Shown: positions 1 through 9,045, counted from the stretch's first letter. The stretch: 64,000 bases of DNA from Gordonia sp. (in: high G+C Gram-positive bacteria) (GCF_012515855.1 NZ_JAAYXO010000117.1:1-64000), one strand, 5' to 3'. The notes: a model not told the origin generated them from the sequence alone. Made by a program: numbers and translations.

Positions 1-111
1 ACTGAAGTTCAGTCGGGCGACGTTCATGCCGCACTCTACGAGTTCGGTGATGCTGGCGAGGGAGCTGGTGGCGGGACCGAGGGTGCAGACGATCTTGGTT
101 CGACGAGTCAC
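1..111 (-). CDS. pyk: Pyruvate kinase, N-terminal fragment (cut by window edge)
   Basis: Only the first 37 codons lie in the window; the gene continues to the left. A GTG start at 111 opens a frame beginning [17 protein letters not shown] and running on to MNVARLNFS, the standard pyruvate kinase N-terminus (substrate-binding [10 protein letters not shown] strand, then the G-M-x-V-A-R-x-N-F-S motif). The enzyme converts phosphoenolpyruvate and ADP to pyruvate and ATP in glycolysis. It lies downstream of lgt on the same strand with a 9-base gap, as pykA lies near lgt in mycobacteria. The assignment is strong despite the truncation; the rest of the protein cannot be judged. Confidence 0.93.
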   Translation of the reverse strand, partial: MTRRTKIVCTLGPATSSLASITELVECGMNVARLNFS

Positions 112-120
112 CCCTTTAGG

Positions 121-1692
121 CTAGCGGTCGCCGTCCGGTGTGTCGCCTCGGTCAGGGTCAAGTGTGGAAGTGGTCTCATCTGCTTCGCCGTCCCCGCTGC
201 GACGGATCTCGATGGACCCTGCCGAACCGCCCGGATTCTGTTCGATGATCGTGATTCCCGACAGCTCTTCGTCGTCGGCCGGAACGATGGTGTACCCCAG
301 CGACGGCGCCGACGAGGCCGCCGGCTCCGCGGACTCTGCCTCGGCCGGATCGTCAGTCGACGCGGATTCCTCGACTGCGGGTTCCTCGACTGCCGGTTCC
401 TCGACTGCGGGTTCCTCCGCTGCCGATTCCTCTACTGCGGGTTCCTCCGCTACCGGTTCCTCGACTACGGGTTCGACTACTGCCGGTTCGTCTACTGCAG
501 GCTCGTCGACCAGCTCGTCGACCACAGGATCGTCGATCGGGACCTCATCGGCGACCGGCTCATCCGGCATGGACTCGGCGGCGACTGCCGCGTCGCCGGC
601 GCCCTGGGCCCACACGCTGTGATCGTGCGCGTCCGGTTCGACGTCGACGGACTCCTCCTCGTACGGCGCGTCCTCGTAGGAGTCGTCGAAGTAGTCGGCG
701 GCGAACTCCCCCTCGTCCTCGCCCTCGTCATCGGCATTGACGGCGAGTTCGTGGTTCTCGGCCTCCCCCGTGCGCGGGAGGTAGCCGACGGCGCCTTCCG
801 CAGCGAGTTCGTCGGCGCGGTCGGGCCAGTACATCGACAGCCCTTCCTCACGTCCCTTCGGCGCCATCACGATGTACAGCGCAGCGCACAGGAAGATGAT
901 CGCGGAGGTGAAGACATTGACGCGCACGCCGAAGATGTGGGTCGCGTAATCGTCGCGCATCAACTCGATGGCGAAGCGGCCGACGCAATAGCCGGCGACG
1001 TACATCGCGAACAGACGACCGTGTCCGACGCGGAAGTAGCGATCGATCAGGACCAGCGCGATGACGACCAGGATGTTCCAGACCATCTCGTACAGGAACG
1101 TCGGATGCACCACCGCGTACACGTCGCCGGTCGAGACCCCGTCGATCAGCTTGTACGAGACGACTCCGTCGGCGTTGGTCCGGTCGTAGATCTCCAGGGC
1201 CCACGGGACAGTGGTCTCGCGACCGAACAGTTCCTGGTTGAAGTAGTTCCCGAGACGGCCGATCGCCTGCGCCAGCAGGATGGCCGGGGCCAAGGCGTCG
1301 CCGAACGACGGCAGCTTGATCCCCATGTTCCGGGCACCGATCCAGGCGCCGACCCCACCGAGCGCCACTGCGCCCCAGATGCCGAGGCCGCCGTCCCAGA
1401 TCCGGAATGCCGCACCGAGCCCCTTGCCGCCGGGCCCGAAGTACGTGCTCCAGTCGGTGAGGACGTGGTAGATCCGGCCACCGATCAGGCCGAACGGGAC
1501 GGCCCACAGCGCGACGTCGATGACCTCGCCGGGCTGTCCGCCGCGCGCCTGCCAGCGCCTGCTGCCCCACCAGACGGCGACGATGATGCCGACGATGATG
1601 CACACGGCGTACGCGCGCAACGGCACGGGGCCGAGGTGCCATACGCCCTGTGCGGGGCTCGGAAGGTAAGCGAGGACGGTTCCGTCAATCAC
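121..1692 (-). CDS. lgt: Prolipoprotein diacylglyceryl transferase with long acidic C-terminal tail
   Basis: Lgt moves a diacylglyceryl group from phosphatidylglycerol to the lipobox cysteine of prolipoproteins in the membrane; substrates in this window include MceD, MceE and two lipoproteins near 55-57 kb. The catalytic core covers about residues 1-280, with several membrane segments, the Lgt signature GRLGNYFNQE (about 145-154), HPTFLYE (about 196) and GRFAIELMRDD (about 238). The actinobacterial GGLGIWG replaces the GGMSFHG of enterobacteria. The last 240 residues are a hydrophilic, very acidic tail rich in Glu, Val, Pro and Ala, including a nine-copy five-residue repeat. The start is set at the GTG at 1692 because a TACTGT -10 box lies seven bases upstream, typical of a leaderless transcript; an in-frame GTG at 1713 is the alternative (530 aa). 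The tail could be cytoplasmic or surface-exposed; its role is unknown. Confidence 0.93.
   Translation of the reverse strand: MIDGTVLAYLPSPAQGVWHLGPVPLRAYAVCIIVGIIVAVWWGSRRWQARGGQPGEVIDVALWAVPFGLIGGRIYHVLTDWSTYFGPGGKGLGAAFRIWDGGLGIWGAVALGGVGAWIGARNMGIKLPSFGDALAPAILLAQAIGRLGNYFNQELFGRETTVPWALEIYDRTNADGVVSYKLIDGVSTGDVYAVVHPTFLYEMVWNILVVIALVLIDRYFRVGHGRLFAMYVAGYCVGRFAIELMRDDYATHIFGVRVNVFTSAIIFLCAALYIVMAPKGREEGLSMYWPDRADELAAEGAVGYLPRTGEAENHELAVNADDEGEDEGEFAADYFDDSYEDAPYEEESVDVEPDAHDHSVWAQGAGDAAVAAESMPDEPVADEVPIDDPVVDELVDEPAVDEPAVVEPVVEEPVAEEPAVEESAAEEPAVEEPAVEEPAVEESASTDDPAEAESAEPAASSAPSLGYTIVPADDEELSGITIIEQNPGGSAGSIEIRRSGDGEADETTSTLDPDRGDTPDGDR
365..499 (-). repeat. 15-bp tandem repeat in the lgt tail, about nine units
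   Basis: Nine consecutive 15-base units of the type GGTTCCTCGACTGCG (plus strand) run through this interval with scattered substitutions. Fifteen bases are five codons, so the array stays in frame and encodes degenerate EEPAV or EESAA units in the Lgt tail. Copy number could vary between strains without breaking the gene. Confidence 0.85.
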
Positions 1693-1699
1693 AGGTGCC

Positions 1700-1705
1700 A
1701 CAGTA
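1700..1705 (-). promoter_or_regulatory. -10 box of lgt, leaderless type
   Basis: The minus strand reads TACTGT, then seven bases, then the GTG chosen as lgt start. This matches the TANNNT -10 hexamer seen six to eight bases before several other start codons in the window. It suggests lgt has its own promoter although it follows trpA. Confidence 0.5.
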
Positions 1706-1746
1706 GCGTGCACGCCGTGCCCCGCGACACGCGCATCGAACGACCA

Positions 1747-1789
1747 ACTCCGTACTTCGTTACCACCGGCGGGTAACGAAGTACGGAGT
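1747..1789 (-). terminator. Perfect 18-bp hairpin between trpA and lgt
   Basis: ACTCCGTACTTCGTTACC at 1747-1764 is perfectly complementary to 1772-1789, with a seven-base loop. It begins 28 bases past the trpA stop and precedes the lgt -10 box. There is no run of U, but actinobacterial terminators often lack one. It may end the trpCBA transcript; a protein-binding palindrome is the alternative. Confidence 0.6.
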
Positions 1790-1817
1790 AAGGTGCGGGG
1801 TTCTCAGGACCGGGTTC

Positions 1818-2624
1818 TCAGGCGCGGGAGCGTCGCACGCCGTCAGCGAGGTCGGCGACCAGTGCCGCGACCGCGTCCTGACCCTTGTCGGCGGCCGAGA
1901 CGATTGCCGAGCCGACGATGACGCCGTCCGCATAGGCGCCGATCTCGGCGGCTTGGTCGCCGTCGCGCACACCCAGGCCGACGCCGATCGGGATGTCGGA
2001 GTACTCGCGAACCCGGGCGCACAGCGCGGGGGCTGCGTTCGAGACGCTGCTGCGGGCACCGGTGACACCCATGGTCGACGCGGCGTACACGAATCCGCGG
2101 CACGCGTCGACGGTCAGCGCGATGCGCTCGGGGGTGGATGACGGCGCGACCAGATAGATGCGGTCCAGATCGTGCGCGTCGGCCGCCGCATGCCATTCCG
2201 CGCCCTCTTCGGGGATCAGATTCGGGGTGATGAGACCCGCGCCGCCCGCTGCCGCCAGATCGCGAGCGAACGTGTCGACGCCGTACTGGAGCACCAGATT
2301 CCAGTAGCTCATGACCACCGGCTTCGCCCCGGCCGCGGCGATGGCCTCCGCGGCCACCATGACATCGCGGACCCGAGTTCCGCCCGCGAGCGCCTTCTCG
2401 GCGGCGCGCGCGATGGTCGGGCCGTCCATCACCGGGTCGGAGTACGGGATGCCGATCTCGATGATGTCGCAGCCCGCGTCGACCATGGTGCGGACCGTGG
2501 TCAATGAGGTCTCGAGGTCGGGATAGCCGACCGGGAAGTAGCCGATGAGGGCCGCGCGGCCTTCTGCGCGGCAGTCGGCGAAGGTCGCGCCCAGGCGCGA
2601 CGGCGGTGTGGTGTGCGTGCTCAC
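1818..2624 (-). CDS. trpA: Tryptophan synthase alpha subunit
   Basis: TrpA cleaves indole-3-glycerol phosphate to indole and glyceraldehyde-3-phosphate and passes indole to TrpB through the tunnel of the alpha2-beta2 complex. The 268-residue protein is a TIM barrel of normal length. The catalytic glutamate is in [12 protein letters not shown] (Glu56), and Asp63 of the same motif is the second catalytic acid; the phosphate-binding loops near the C-terminus ([22 protein letters not shown]) are present. The GTG start at 2624 shares GTGA with the trpB stop, so the two are translationally coupled. The longer upstream reading of this frame lies inside trpB and was rejected. Confidence 0.96.
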   Translation of the reverse strand: MSTHTTPPSRLGATFADCRAEGRAALIGYFPVGYPDLETSLTTVRTMVDAGCDIIEIGIPYSDPVMDGPTIARAAEKALAGGTRVRDVMVAAEAIAAAGAKPVVMSYWNLVLQYGVDTFARDLAAAGGAGLITPNLIPEEGAEWHAAADAHDLDRIYLVAPSSTPERIALTVDACRGFVYAASTMGVTGARSSVSNAAPALCARVREYSDIPIGVGLGVRDGDQAAEIGAYADGVIVGSAIVSAADKGQDAVAALVADLADGVRRSRA

Positions 2625-3958
2625 TTGGTGTTCTCCCCTGCTGCCTCGGCGAGGCTCGCTGCGTACTCGGACTCTGACGGCGGCTTGCCGAACAGGCCGA
2701 ACCACTCCGCGGCGGTGTCGACGTCCTTGTCACCCCGACCAGACAGGCACACGATGATCACCGCGCCCTCCCCGAGCTCGCGGCCGAGCTGCAGCGCGCC
2801 CGCCACCGCGTGCGCGGACTCGATCGCCGGGATGATGCCTTCCTTTCGGGACAGGAGGGCCAGCGCATCCATCGCCTCGGCGTCGGTGATCGGACGGTAT
2901 TCGGCACGACCGATCGACATCAGGTGCGCGTGCTCGGGCCCGACACCCGGGTAGTCCAGGCCGGCCGAGATGGAGTGGGACTCGATGGTCTGACCGTCTT
3001 CGTCCTGCAGCAGGTACGAGTACGCGCCCTGGAATGCGCCGGGCGTGCCGCCCGAAAACGTCGCGGCGTGCCGGTCGGTGTCGACGCCGTCGCCCGCCGC
3101 CTCGTAGCCGACCATCCGAACGGAGGCGTCGTCGATGAAGGGATGGAACATTCCGATGGCGTTGGAACCGCCGCCGATGCAGGCGGTCACCGCATCGGGA
3201 AGTCGGCCGATCCGGTCCAGGATCTGGGCCCGCGACTCCAAGCCGATGATGCGCTGCAGGTCGCGGACGATCATCGGGAACGGATGCGGCCCGGCCGCCG
3301 TGCCGAAGCAGTAGTACGTGTTGTCGGCGTTGGTGACCCAGTCGCGGAGAGCCTCGTTGATGGCGTCCTTGAGGGTGGCCGAACCGGTCTCCACGGCGAC
3401 GACCGTCGCACCCAGCAGCCGCATCCGGGCCACGTTGAGAGCCTGCCGCTCGGTGTCGACGCGGCCCATGTAGACCAGGCATTCGAGCCCGAGCAGCGCG
3501 CAGGCCGTTGCGGTGGCGACCCCGTGCTGCCCCGCGCCGGTCTCGGCGATGACGCGCGTCTTGCCCATCTTCTTGGCGAGCAGCGCCTGGCCGAGGACGT
3601 TGTTGATCTTGTGCGACCCGGTGTGGTTGAGGTCCTCGCGCTTGAGGAACAGTCGAGCGCCGCCCGCGTCGCCGCTCAGGCGTTCCGCCTCGTACAGGGG
3701 CGACGGGCGACCGGAGTAATCGCGCTGCAGTCGGTCGAGTTCGGTCAGGAACTCCGAGTCGGTCCGCAGCTTCTCGTACGTTGCCGTGACCTCTTCGATC
3801 ACCGCCATCAAGGCCTCGGGAACGTGGCGACCGCCGAAGACGCCCCAGTGGCCGAGCTCGTCGGGCCCGATCGGGTGGACGTCGGCGACGCCAGCACTGG
3901 CTTGCGGGAATGCCGCCTCGGCGGAGACGTCCTGGGCTGCGTCAGAATTCTCGGTCAC
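2621..3958 (-). CDS. trpB: Tryptophan synthase beta subunit
   Basis: TrpB condenses indole with L-serine using PLP to give tryptophan. The protein is about 445 residues. The PLP lysine is in HTGSHKINN (Lys117 from the chosen start), the phosphate-binding loop GGGSNAIG is present, and so are the conserved ETGAGQHG and GRGDKD segments. Starts are uncertain: GTG at 3958 has a GAGGA sequence 11 bases upstream and is preferred; an ATG at 3976 would add six residues. It is coupled to trpA by a GTGA overlap. Upstream, between trpC and trpB, lie 113 bases with a strong hairpin, so trpB may not be fully co-transcribed with trpC. Confidence 0.96.
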   Translation of the reverse strand: MTENSDAAQDVSAEAAFPQASAGVADVHPIGPDELGHWGVFGGRHVPEALMAVIEEVTATYEKLRTDSEFLTELDRLQRDYSGRPSPLYEAERLSGDAGGARLFLKREDLNHTGSHKINNVLGQALLAKKMGKTRVIAETGAGQHGVATATACALLGLECLVYMGRVDTERQALNVARMRLLGATVVAVETGSATLKDAINEALRDWVTNADNTYYCFGTAAGPHPFPMIVRDLQRIIGLESRAQILDRIGRLPDAVTACIGGGSNAIGMFHPFIDDASVRMVGYEAAGDGVDTDRHAATFSGGTPGAFQGAYSYLLQDEDGQTIESHSISAGLDYPGVGPEHAHLMSIGRAEYRPITDAEAMDALALLSRKEGIIPAIESAHAVAGALQLGRELGEGAVIIVCLSGRGDKDVDTAAEWFGLFGKPPSESEYAASLAEAAGENTK

Positions 3959-4010
3959 GGTTCTCAGTATCCTCATCAATCGCGGTGAGCAGCAAATGAA
4001 TAACCACTCG

Positions 4011-4043
4011 CCTCGATCCCGTTGGGCACCAACGGGATCGAGG
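4011..4043 (-). terminator. Perfect 15-bp hairpin between trpC and trpB
   Basis: CCTCGATCCCGTTGG at 4011-4025 pairs perfectly with 4029-4043 around a three-base loop. On the minus strand it starts 28 bases after the trpC stop, the same distance as the hairpin after trpA. It looks like a terminator, attenuator or RNA-processing stem inside the trpCBA cluster. There is no U-run. Confidence 0.55.
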
Positions 4044-4071
4044 TCTGCAGTCAGGGCTTTCTAGTGTCGGC

Positions 4072-4890
4072 TCAGCGCGACGGCCTGGGGCAGGACGGGT
4101 GCGACCCCGCCGCCACCAGGTCTGCCACCGCCAAGCGCGGATCACCACTGGTCACGACGCCCTCGCCGACCAGAATGGCGTCGGCACCCGCACCGGCGTA
4201 GGCCAGCAGGTCAGCGGGGCCGCGGACGCCGGACTCGGCGATCTTGATGACATTGGACGGCAGGCCGGGTGCGATGCGCGCGAACGAATCGCGGTCCACG
4301 TCGAGCGTCTTCAGATTGCGTGCGTTGACGCCGACCACCTTGGCACCGGCTTCCAGCGCCCGATCAGCTTCTTCCTCGGTGTGGACCTCGACCAGGGCGG
4401 TCATCCCCAGCGACTCGGTGCGGTCGAGCAACGACGCCAGCACCGGCTGCTCCAAGGCTGCGACGATCAACAGAATGACGTCGGCGCCGTGCGCGCGGGC
4501 CTCGTGGATCTGGTACGGCCCGACGATGAAGTCCTTGCGCAGGATCGGAATGTTGATGGCGGCGCGCACCGCATCGAGGTCGGCCAGCGAACCACCGAAG
4601 CGACGTTCCTCGGTCAACACGCTCACGATGCGTGCGCCGCCGTCCTCGTAGGCCTTGGCCAGGTCCGCCGGATCGGGGATGTTCGCGAGCTGCCCCTTGG
4701 ACGGACTCGCGCGCTTCACCTCGGCGATGACCGCGACGTCCGACTGGCTGAGCGCGGCCATGGCATCGCGCGGCCGCGGCGCTGCTGCTGCGGCTTCCTT
4801 CACTGCTTCGAGGGGAAGGGCTGCTTCGCGCGCAGCGACGTCAGCCTTGACTCCCTCGATGATCGAATCGAGCACTGACTCACTGGTCAC
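4072..4890 (-). CDS. trpC: Indole-3-glycerol phosphate synthase
   Basis: This enzyme closes the indole ring, turning CdRP into indole-3-glycerol phosphate. The 272-residue TIM barrel has the signature [11 protein letters not shown] (catalytic Glu57, Lys59), ILRKDFIV with a second catalytic lysine, and [10 protein letters not shown] near the C-terminus. It is monofunctional; no TrpF domain is attached. The GTG start at 4890 has AAAGGGG about 10 bases upstream. In mycobacteria trpC directly follows the trp-associated membrane gene, but here a five-gene plus-strand block intervenes, so trpC starts a separate unit with its own promoter region. Confidence 0.96.
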   Translation of the reverse strand: MTSESVLDSIIEGVKADVAAREAALPLEAVKEAAAAAPRPRDAMAALSQSDVAVIAEVKRASPSKGQLANIPDPADLAKAYEDGGARIVSVLTEERRFGGSLADLDAVRAAINIPILRKDFIVGPYQIHEARAHGADVILLIVAALEQPVLASLLDRTESLGMTALVEVHTEEEADRALEAGAKVVGVNARNLKTLDVDRDSFARIAPGLPSNVIKIAESGVRGPADLLAYAGAGADAILVGEGVVTSGDPRLAVADLVAAGSHPSCPRPSR

Positions 4891-4920
4891 GGCGATCGGC
4901 CCCTTTCAACGCTTGTCACC

Positions 4921-4926
4921 AGACTA
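4921..4926 (-). promoter_or_regulatory. Candidate -10 box for trpC
   Basis: The minus strand reads TAGTCT 30 bases before the trpC start, in the 188-base region shared with the divergent SWIM gene. Separation of trpC from trpE makes a dedicated promoter necessary, and this is the best match to TANNNT here. Confidence 0.45.
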
Positions 4927-5064
4927 AGCACAGCGATCGGTTCGTGGGCGGCCGGGGTCGCTTCGTTCCGGAAGTGGGTTCGGCGAACTCGGGCGGCGAC
5001 GTCGAGTGGATCGATCGACCCAGACGGCCGTCGGTCAGTCGGCTGAGTTGTCGCAGGCGTCGAC

Positions 5065-5070
5065 TACTGT
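5065..5070 (+). promoter_or_regulatory. -10 box of the SWIM/MoxR/VWA block, leaderless type
   Basis: TACTGT lies eight bases before the ATG at 5079, the arrangement of a leaderless actinobacterial transcript. It is the only promoter-like element seen for the five-gene block. Confidence 0.5.
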
Positions 5071-5078
5071 CCGGGATC

Positions 5079-6401
5079 ATGCCTTGGACTCAGGAACGGG
5101 TGCTCGCCGTCGCCCCGGACGCCGCCTCGATGTCGGCAGGCCGCACACTGGCGAAGCCCGGTCCGTGGTCCGGCACCGGCTGCAACGAGTCGTTGCTGTG
5201 GGGGTCGTGCCAGGGCAGCGGAAAGAAGCCGTACCAGGTCAGCATCGACCTCAACGGCCCCGCGTACAAGTGCTCGTGCCCGAGCCGCAAGTTTCCGTGC
5301 AAGCATGCGATCGCCCTCCTGCTCCTCTGGTCGGAGGGTGTGGTCGGTGACGGCACGGCGGCCGACTTCGCCGCCGACTGGGCAGGCGCGCGCAGCCGGC
5401 GCACCGCGTCGACCGGCACTGCGGCCGCCGATGTTTCTCCCGCCGCCGCGCCCGACCCCGCAGCCCGGGCGGCTCGTCGAGCCGAACGCGCCGCGAAGAT
5501 GGACGCGGGCGTCGACGAGTTCTCTCGCTGGTTGTCGGACCTGATGCGCGCCGGCCTGGCCGATGCGATGCGGCGACCGGACGCGTGGTGGGAGGCGGCC
5601 GCCGCACGCTTGGTCGACGCCCAGCTTCCGGGCCTCGCCGAACGCGTTCGGGACACCGCCGGTGACATCACCCACGGCGATCTCGCGCCCGCAGATCTCC
5701 TCGAACGGACCGGTGTGTGGTGGACCATGGCACGCGGATGGACGCGCCGCGAAAGCCTGGCACCCGCCTTGCAGGCCGACCTGCAGACCGCTCTCGGCTG
5801 GCCGATTCCGACGGCCGAGGTACGCGCGGGAGAGCTTCGCGAGGGCGTCTGGATCGTCGTCGGATCGCATCGCACCGAGATCGGGCGCCTCGCTCAGCAG
5901 CGCACCTGGCTGCGGCCGGCGACCATCGACGGCGACCCCGAGTTCGTCGTCGTCCTCGAGACCGCGGGACCGGGGCAGTCGCTCGACGTCCCGCAGTTGG
6001 CCGGCGCTCGGGTGCGCGCGACGCTGGGCGTCTATCCCGGGTCAGCGCCCCGACGGGTCTTGTTCACCGAACCTCCGGCACCGGAACCGACACCGGCGGG
6101 ATCGCGACTGGGGCCGGGCACCACGCTCGCTGCGGCGTTCGCCGGCGCGGCCGATCATGTGGCGCGGGTCCCGTGGCGCGATCTGTATCCCGTGGTCCTC
6201 GACGATGTCGCCCTCGGCGGCCCCGACTGCGACCACCTGGTCGACCCGAACGGTTCCGCCGTGCCGCTGGTCGCGGACACCCCGACGAAAGCGCTCTCCG
6301 CGGTGACCGGCGGCCGTGCCGACCAGGTGTTCGGGGAGCTCGACGGCGGTCGATTCCGGGTCCTCACGGTGCTGGCCGACGGTGAGGTGACGCCGCTGTG
6401 A
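5079..6401 (+). CDS. SWIM zinc-finger protein, first gene of the MoxR/VWA block
   Basis: The 440-residue protein has a SWIM motif, CxCx6CxH, at Cys65, Cys67, Cys74 and His76 (KCSCPSRKFPCKH), which should bind zinc and mediate DNA or protein contact. After an Ala-rich linker (about 100-150) comes an alpha-helical, Trp-rich region (180-260), then a beta-rich C-terminal half with no recognised motif. The start is the ATG at 5079, eight bases after a TACTGT box; the open frame extends upstream but without a ribosome site. The stop overlaps the next start (GTGA). In other actinobacteria a SWIM protein commonly opens this same gene set, so it is probably a recognition or scaffold component. Its substrate is unknown. 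Confidence 0.85.
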   Translation: MPWTQERVLAVAPDAASMSAGRTLAKPGPWSGTGCNESLLWGSCQGSGKKPYQVSIDLNGPAYKCSCPSRKFPCKHAIALLLLWSEGVVGDGTAADFAADWAGARSRRTASTGTAAADVSPAAAPDPAARAARRAERAAKMDAGVDEFSRWLSDLMRAGLADAMRRPDAWWEAAAARLVDAQLPGLAERVRDTAGDITHGDLAPADLLERTGVWWTMARGWTRRESLAPALQADLQTALGWPIPTAEVRAGELREGVWIVVGSHRTEIGRLAQQRTWLRPATIDGDPEFVVVLETAGPGQSLDVPQLAGARVRATLGVYPGSAPRRVLFTEPPAPEPTPAGSRLGPGTTLAAAFAGAADHVARVPWRDLYPVVLDDVALGGPDCDHLVDPNGSAVPLVADTPTKALSAVTGGRADQVFGELDGGRFRVLTVLADGEVTPL

Positions 6402-7897
6402 GCCTCCCCGATTCCGCTGCTGTCGAACGCTGGCGCCGAGACCTGCTGTCGGCCGCGATCCTCGGCACCGACCGACGTCCATTCCCGGACTCGCCCTTCG
6501 CCGACACCGCGTCCGGCCCGCCCGACGACGAGGTGCTGGCGCGGGTCGCGGTGGCCGCCGCACTGGTTCGCGCGGGTCGACGGCCGACGGTCGCCGACCC
6601 GGTGACACCGGCCACGGCCGAGTCCTCGCCGTACGCACCCCCATCGGCAATCGAACTCCTCGGCGTCTTGATCGACGCGCCGCCCATCGCGCGCGAGGTC
6701 CGGATCCCGCTCCTGAACCGCTGGCTCCAGACCGCGGCCGACCGCGACGCTGTGGTGCCGCCGCGGTTTCTGCCGACGCTGATCGCCCTCGCCGGCACCG
6801 CGCCCGAGCTCCTGCCGAGCCTCCAGCGGGCTTGGGGTCGGCGCGGAGACTGGCTCGCCGAGAAGTCCGGAACCGCCGCGCGGCCGAGCACACCGGACGC
6901 GGCGGACCTGGGTCGCGACTGGGCTCGGTTGCGCACCACGGATGCGGTCGACGCCTTGGCCGCGCTGCGTGAGGGCGACCCGCACGGCGCGCGTGAACTC
7001 ACCGCCGCCCATTGGTCCGAGCTGCCCGCAGCGCTCAAGGAACGGGTTCTCGAGTCGTGGCGGGTCGGGTTGTCCACCGCCGACGAGCCGTTCCTCGACG
7101 CCCTCCTCGACGAGCGCTCGGCGCGTGTCCGCGATGCCGCGCGAGCGCTCCTGCGCGGGCTCCCGACCAGCGCCTTCGGCACCCGGATGGCCGGCCGACT
7201 AGCACCGTTGCTGACCGTCGAGCGTGCGCGCGTCTTCGCCTCGAACACACGGATCACCGTCCTCGCTCCGACCGTGCTCGACGACGCCGCGACACGCGAC
7301 GGCCTGGCAGGCGTTGCCACGGCCGCCGACCGCGCCGCATCCTTGCAGACCGTCCTCACGGCCGCGCCCTTGCGGGCGTGGTGCGAGGCCACCGGCCTGT
7401 CCGTCGAGCGGATCGTCGCGGCGGTCCGCGACGACGACGCCGTGCTCGGCGCGCTGATCCGCGCGACCACCGACCAGCGGAACACCGAATGGGCCCGCGC
7501 GCTGCTGTCGGTGCGGCGCGACCCGAGCCTCATCCGGACCCTGCCCGACCACGAACGCGAGCAGTACCTGCTTCGGCTGCTTCCGACCGACACCGACGTC
7601 GGGTTCCGCGAGCTGCTCGGGCTGGCGGGCGCGCCGTGGAGCCCGCCGATCGCCGACGCGATCCTGGCGCGGGTCACCCGCCCCACGCCGAGGGGCCGGT
7701 CGAGCCACGTCCCGCTCCTGCAGATCCATCATGCGACACGCTTCCCCGCCGAGAGCGTGCCGCGCATCCGCGAGGTCCTCGCCCGCGCCGAACTCCCCGG
7801 CGCCGATGTCGAGATCTCCGAACGCCTGCGGCGCGTGCTGACCACCGCCGTCACCTACCACTCCTTCGACCGTTCCATCCAGGAGGCTTTCTCATGA
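6398..7897 (+). CDS. DUF5691-type helical protein of the MoxR/VWA block
   Basis: This 499-residue protein has no catalytic motif I can see. It is rich in Ala, Leu and Arg, with repeated amphipathic helical segments such as ERVLESWRVGLSTADEPFLDALLDERSARVRDAARALLR-type stretches (near 220-260) that resemble HEAT-like helical hairpins. The DUF5691 assignment rests on position and general appearance, since a protein with that label usually sits between the SWIM and MoxR genes in actinobacteria. The GTG start at 6398 overlaps the SWIM stop and its own stop overlaps the MoxR start, so expression is coupled. It is likely a cytosolic adaptor, as there is no signal peptide or membrane segment. Confidence 0.75.
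   Translation: MSLPDSAAVERWRRDLLSAAILGTDRRPFPDSPFADTASGPPDDEVLARVAVAAALVRAGRRPTVADPVTPATAESSPYAPPSAIELLGVLIDAPPIAREVRIPLLNRWLQTAADRDAVVPPRFLPTLIALAGTAPELLPSLQRAWGRRGDWLAEKSGTAARPSTPDAADLGRDWARLRTTDAVDALAALREGDPHGARELTAAHWSELPAALKERVLESWRVGLSTADEPFLDALLDERSARVRDAARALLRGLPTSAFGTRMAGRLAPLLTVERARVFASNTRITVLAPTVLDDAATRDGLAGVATAADRAASLQTVLTAAPLRAWCEATGLSVERIVAAVRDDDAVLGALIRATTDQRNTEWARALLSVRRDPSLIRTLPDHEREQYLLRLLPTDTDVGFRELLGLAGAPWSPPIADAILARVTRPTPRGRSSHVPLLQIHHATRFPAESVPRIREVLARAELPGADVEISERLRRVLTTAVTYHSFDRSIQEAFS
7881..7886 (+). promoter_or_regulatory. Perfect Shine-Dalgarno before the MoxR gene
   Basis: AGGAGG lies seven bases before the ATG at 7894, inside the end of the DUF5691 gene. It is a full consensus ribosome site, unusual in the window, and suggests the ATPase is translated more strongly than its upstream partners. 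Confidence 0.8.
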
Positions 7898-9045
7898 CCG
7901 GATCTCCCACTACCGAGACGACTCCCGCCGCCGACACTCCCGGCGGCACCCCGTCGGGCGTCCTGCGCGCCCATGCCGAGCACGAGTACGCAGCCGAACT
8001 CGCGGCGCTACAGGCCGTGGACGACCGCCCCCGCCCACCGCGCTGGTCGATGTCGCCCTGGGCGGTGACCACCTATCTGCTGGGCGGCACCCTCGCCGAC
8101 GGCACGGTCATCACCCCCAAGTACATCGGCAGCCGCAGGCTCATGGAGATCGCAGTAGCCTCGCTCGCAACCGATCGCGCGCTCCTGCTGCTCGGCGTGC
8201 CGGGCACCGCGAAGTCTTGGGTCAGCGAGCATCTGGCGGCCGCTGTCAGCGGCGATTCCACGCGCGTGGTCCAGGGAACCGCGGGTACCACCGAGGAGGC
8301 GGTCCGGTACGGCTGGAACTACGCCTCGCTCCTGGCCTCCGGCCCGTCCGAGAGCGCCCTGGTCCCCGGTCCGGTGATGCGCGCGATGAACGCCGGATCC
8401 ATCGCCCGGATCGAGGAACTGACCCGCATCCCCGCCGACGTGCAGGACTCGCTGATCACCATCCTGTCGGAGAAGACCCTCCCGATCCCCGAACTCGACA
8501 GCGAGGTCCAGGCGCAACGCGGTTTCAATGTGATCGCGACCGCCAACGACCGCGACAAGGGCGTCAACGACCTCTCCAGCGCACTGCGCCGCCGGTTCAC
8601 CACGGTGGTGCTCCCCCTGCCCGACTCGCTCGACGACGAGGTCTCGATCGTCACCCAGCGCGTCGCGAGCCTGGGAGCCTCCCTCGAACTGCCCGCCGAC
8701 CTGGAGTCGCTGAGCGAGATCCGCCGGGTGGTGACCGTGATGCGCGAGCTGCGCGGCGGGGTGACCGCCGACGGTCGGACCACCATCAAGTCGCCCAGTT
8801 CCACGCTCTCGACCGCCGAGGCCATCTCGGTGGTCACCAGCGGGTTGAGTCTGGCCGCGCACTTCGGTGACGGCGTCGTCGGTGCGCACGACGTCGCGGC
8901 CGGCCTGCTGGGCGCCGTGGTGAAGGACCCCGTCCAGGACTCGGTGATCTGGGACGAGTACCTGGAGACGGTGGTGCGCGGACGCCCCGAATGGGACGAC
9001 CTCTACCGTGCCTGCCGCGACCTGGGCACCGGCGCACCGCGATGA
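7894..9045 (+). CDS. MoxR-family AAA+ ATPase
   Basis: A 383-residue single-domain AAA+ ATPase. Walker A is GVPGTAKS (101-108) and sensor 1 is ATAND (Asn218). The arginine finger lies in ALRRRF (232-234), and the MoxR-type segment RIPADVQDSLITILSEKTLPIP follows Walker B in two adjoining pieces. Walker B reads ARIEEL, with Glu174 where most AAA+ proteins have the magnesium-coordinating Asp. The first 50 residues are a Pro/Thr-rich tail. MoxR ATPases work as hexameric remodelling chaperones together with a VWA protein (as in RavA-ViaA), and a VWA gene closes this block. The ATG overlaps the DUF5691 stop and its own stop overlaps the next start (ATGA). Confidence 0.92.
   Translation: MTGSPTTETTPAADTPGGTPSGVLRAHAEHEYAAELAALQAVDDRPRPPRWSMSPWAVTTYLLGGTLADGTVITPKYIGSRRLMEIAVASLATDRALLLLGVPGTAKSWVSEHLAAAVSGDSTRVVQGTAGTTEEAVRYGWNYASLLASGPSESALVPGPVMRAMNAGSIARIEELTRIPADVQDSLITILSEKTLPIPELDSEVQAQRGFNVIATANDRDKGVNDLSSALRRRFTTVVLPLPDSLDDEVSIVTQRVASLGASLELPADLESLSEIRRVVTVMRELRGGVTADGRTTIKSPSSTLSTAEAISVVTSGLSLAAHFGDGVVGAHDVAAGLLGAVVKDPVQDSVIWDEYLETVVRGRPEWDDLYRACRDLGTGAPR

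Noticed and set aside
365-499. Possible CRISPR or regulatory repeat
   Set aside because: It is a 15-base codon-phased repeat within the lgt tail, without spacers.
619-1776. 385-codon plus-strand frame opposite lgt
   Set aside because: Lgt motifs on the minus strand are unambiguous; this frame has no features.
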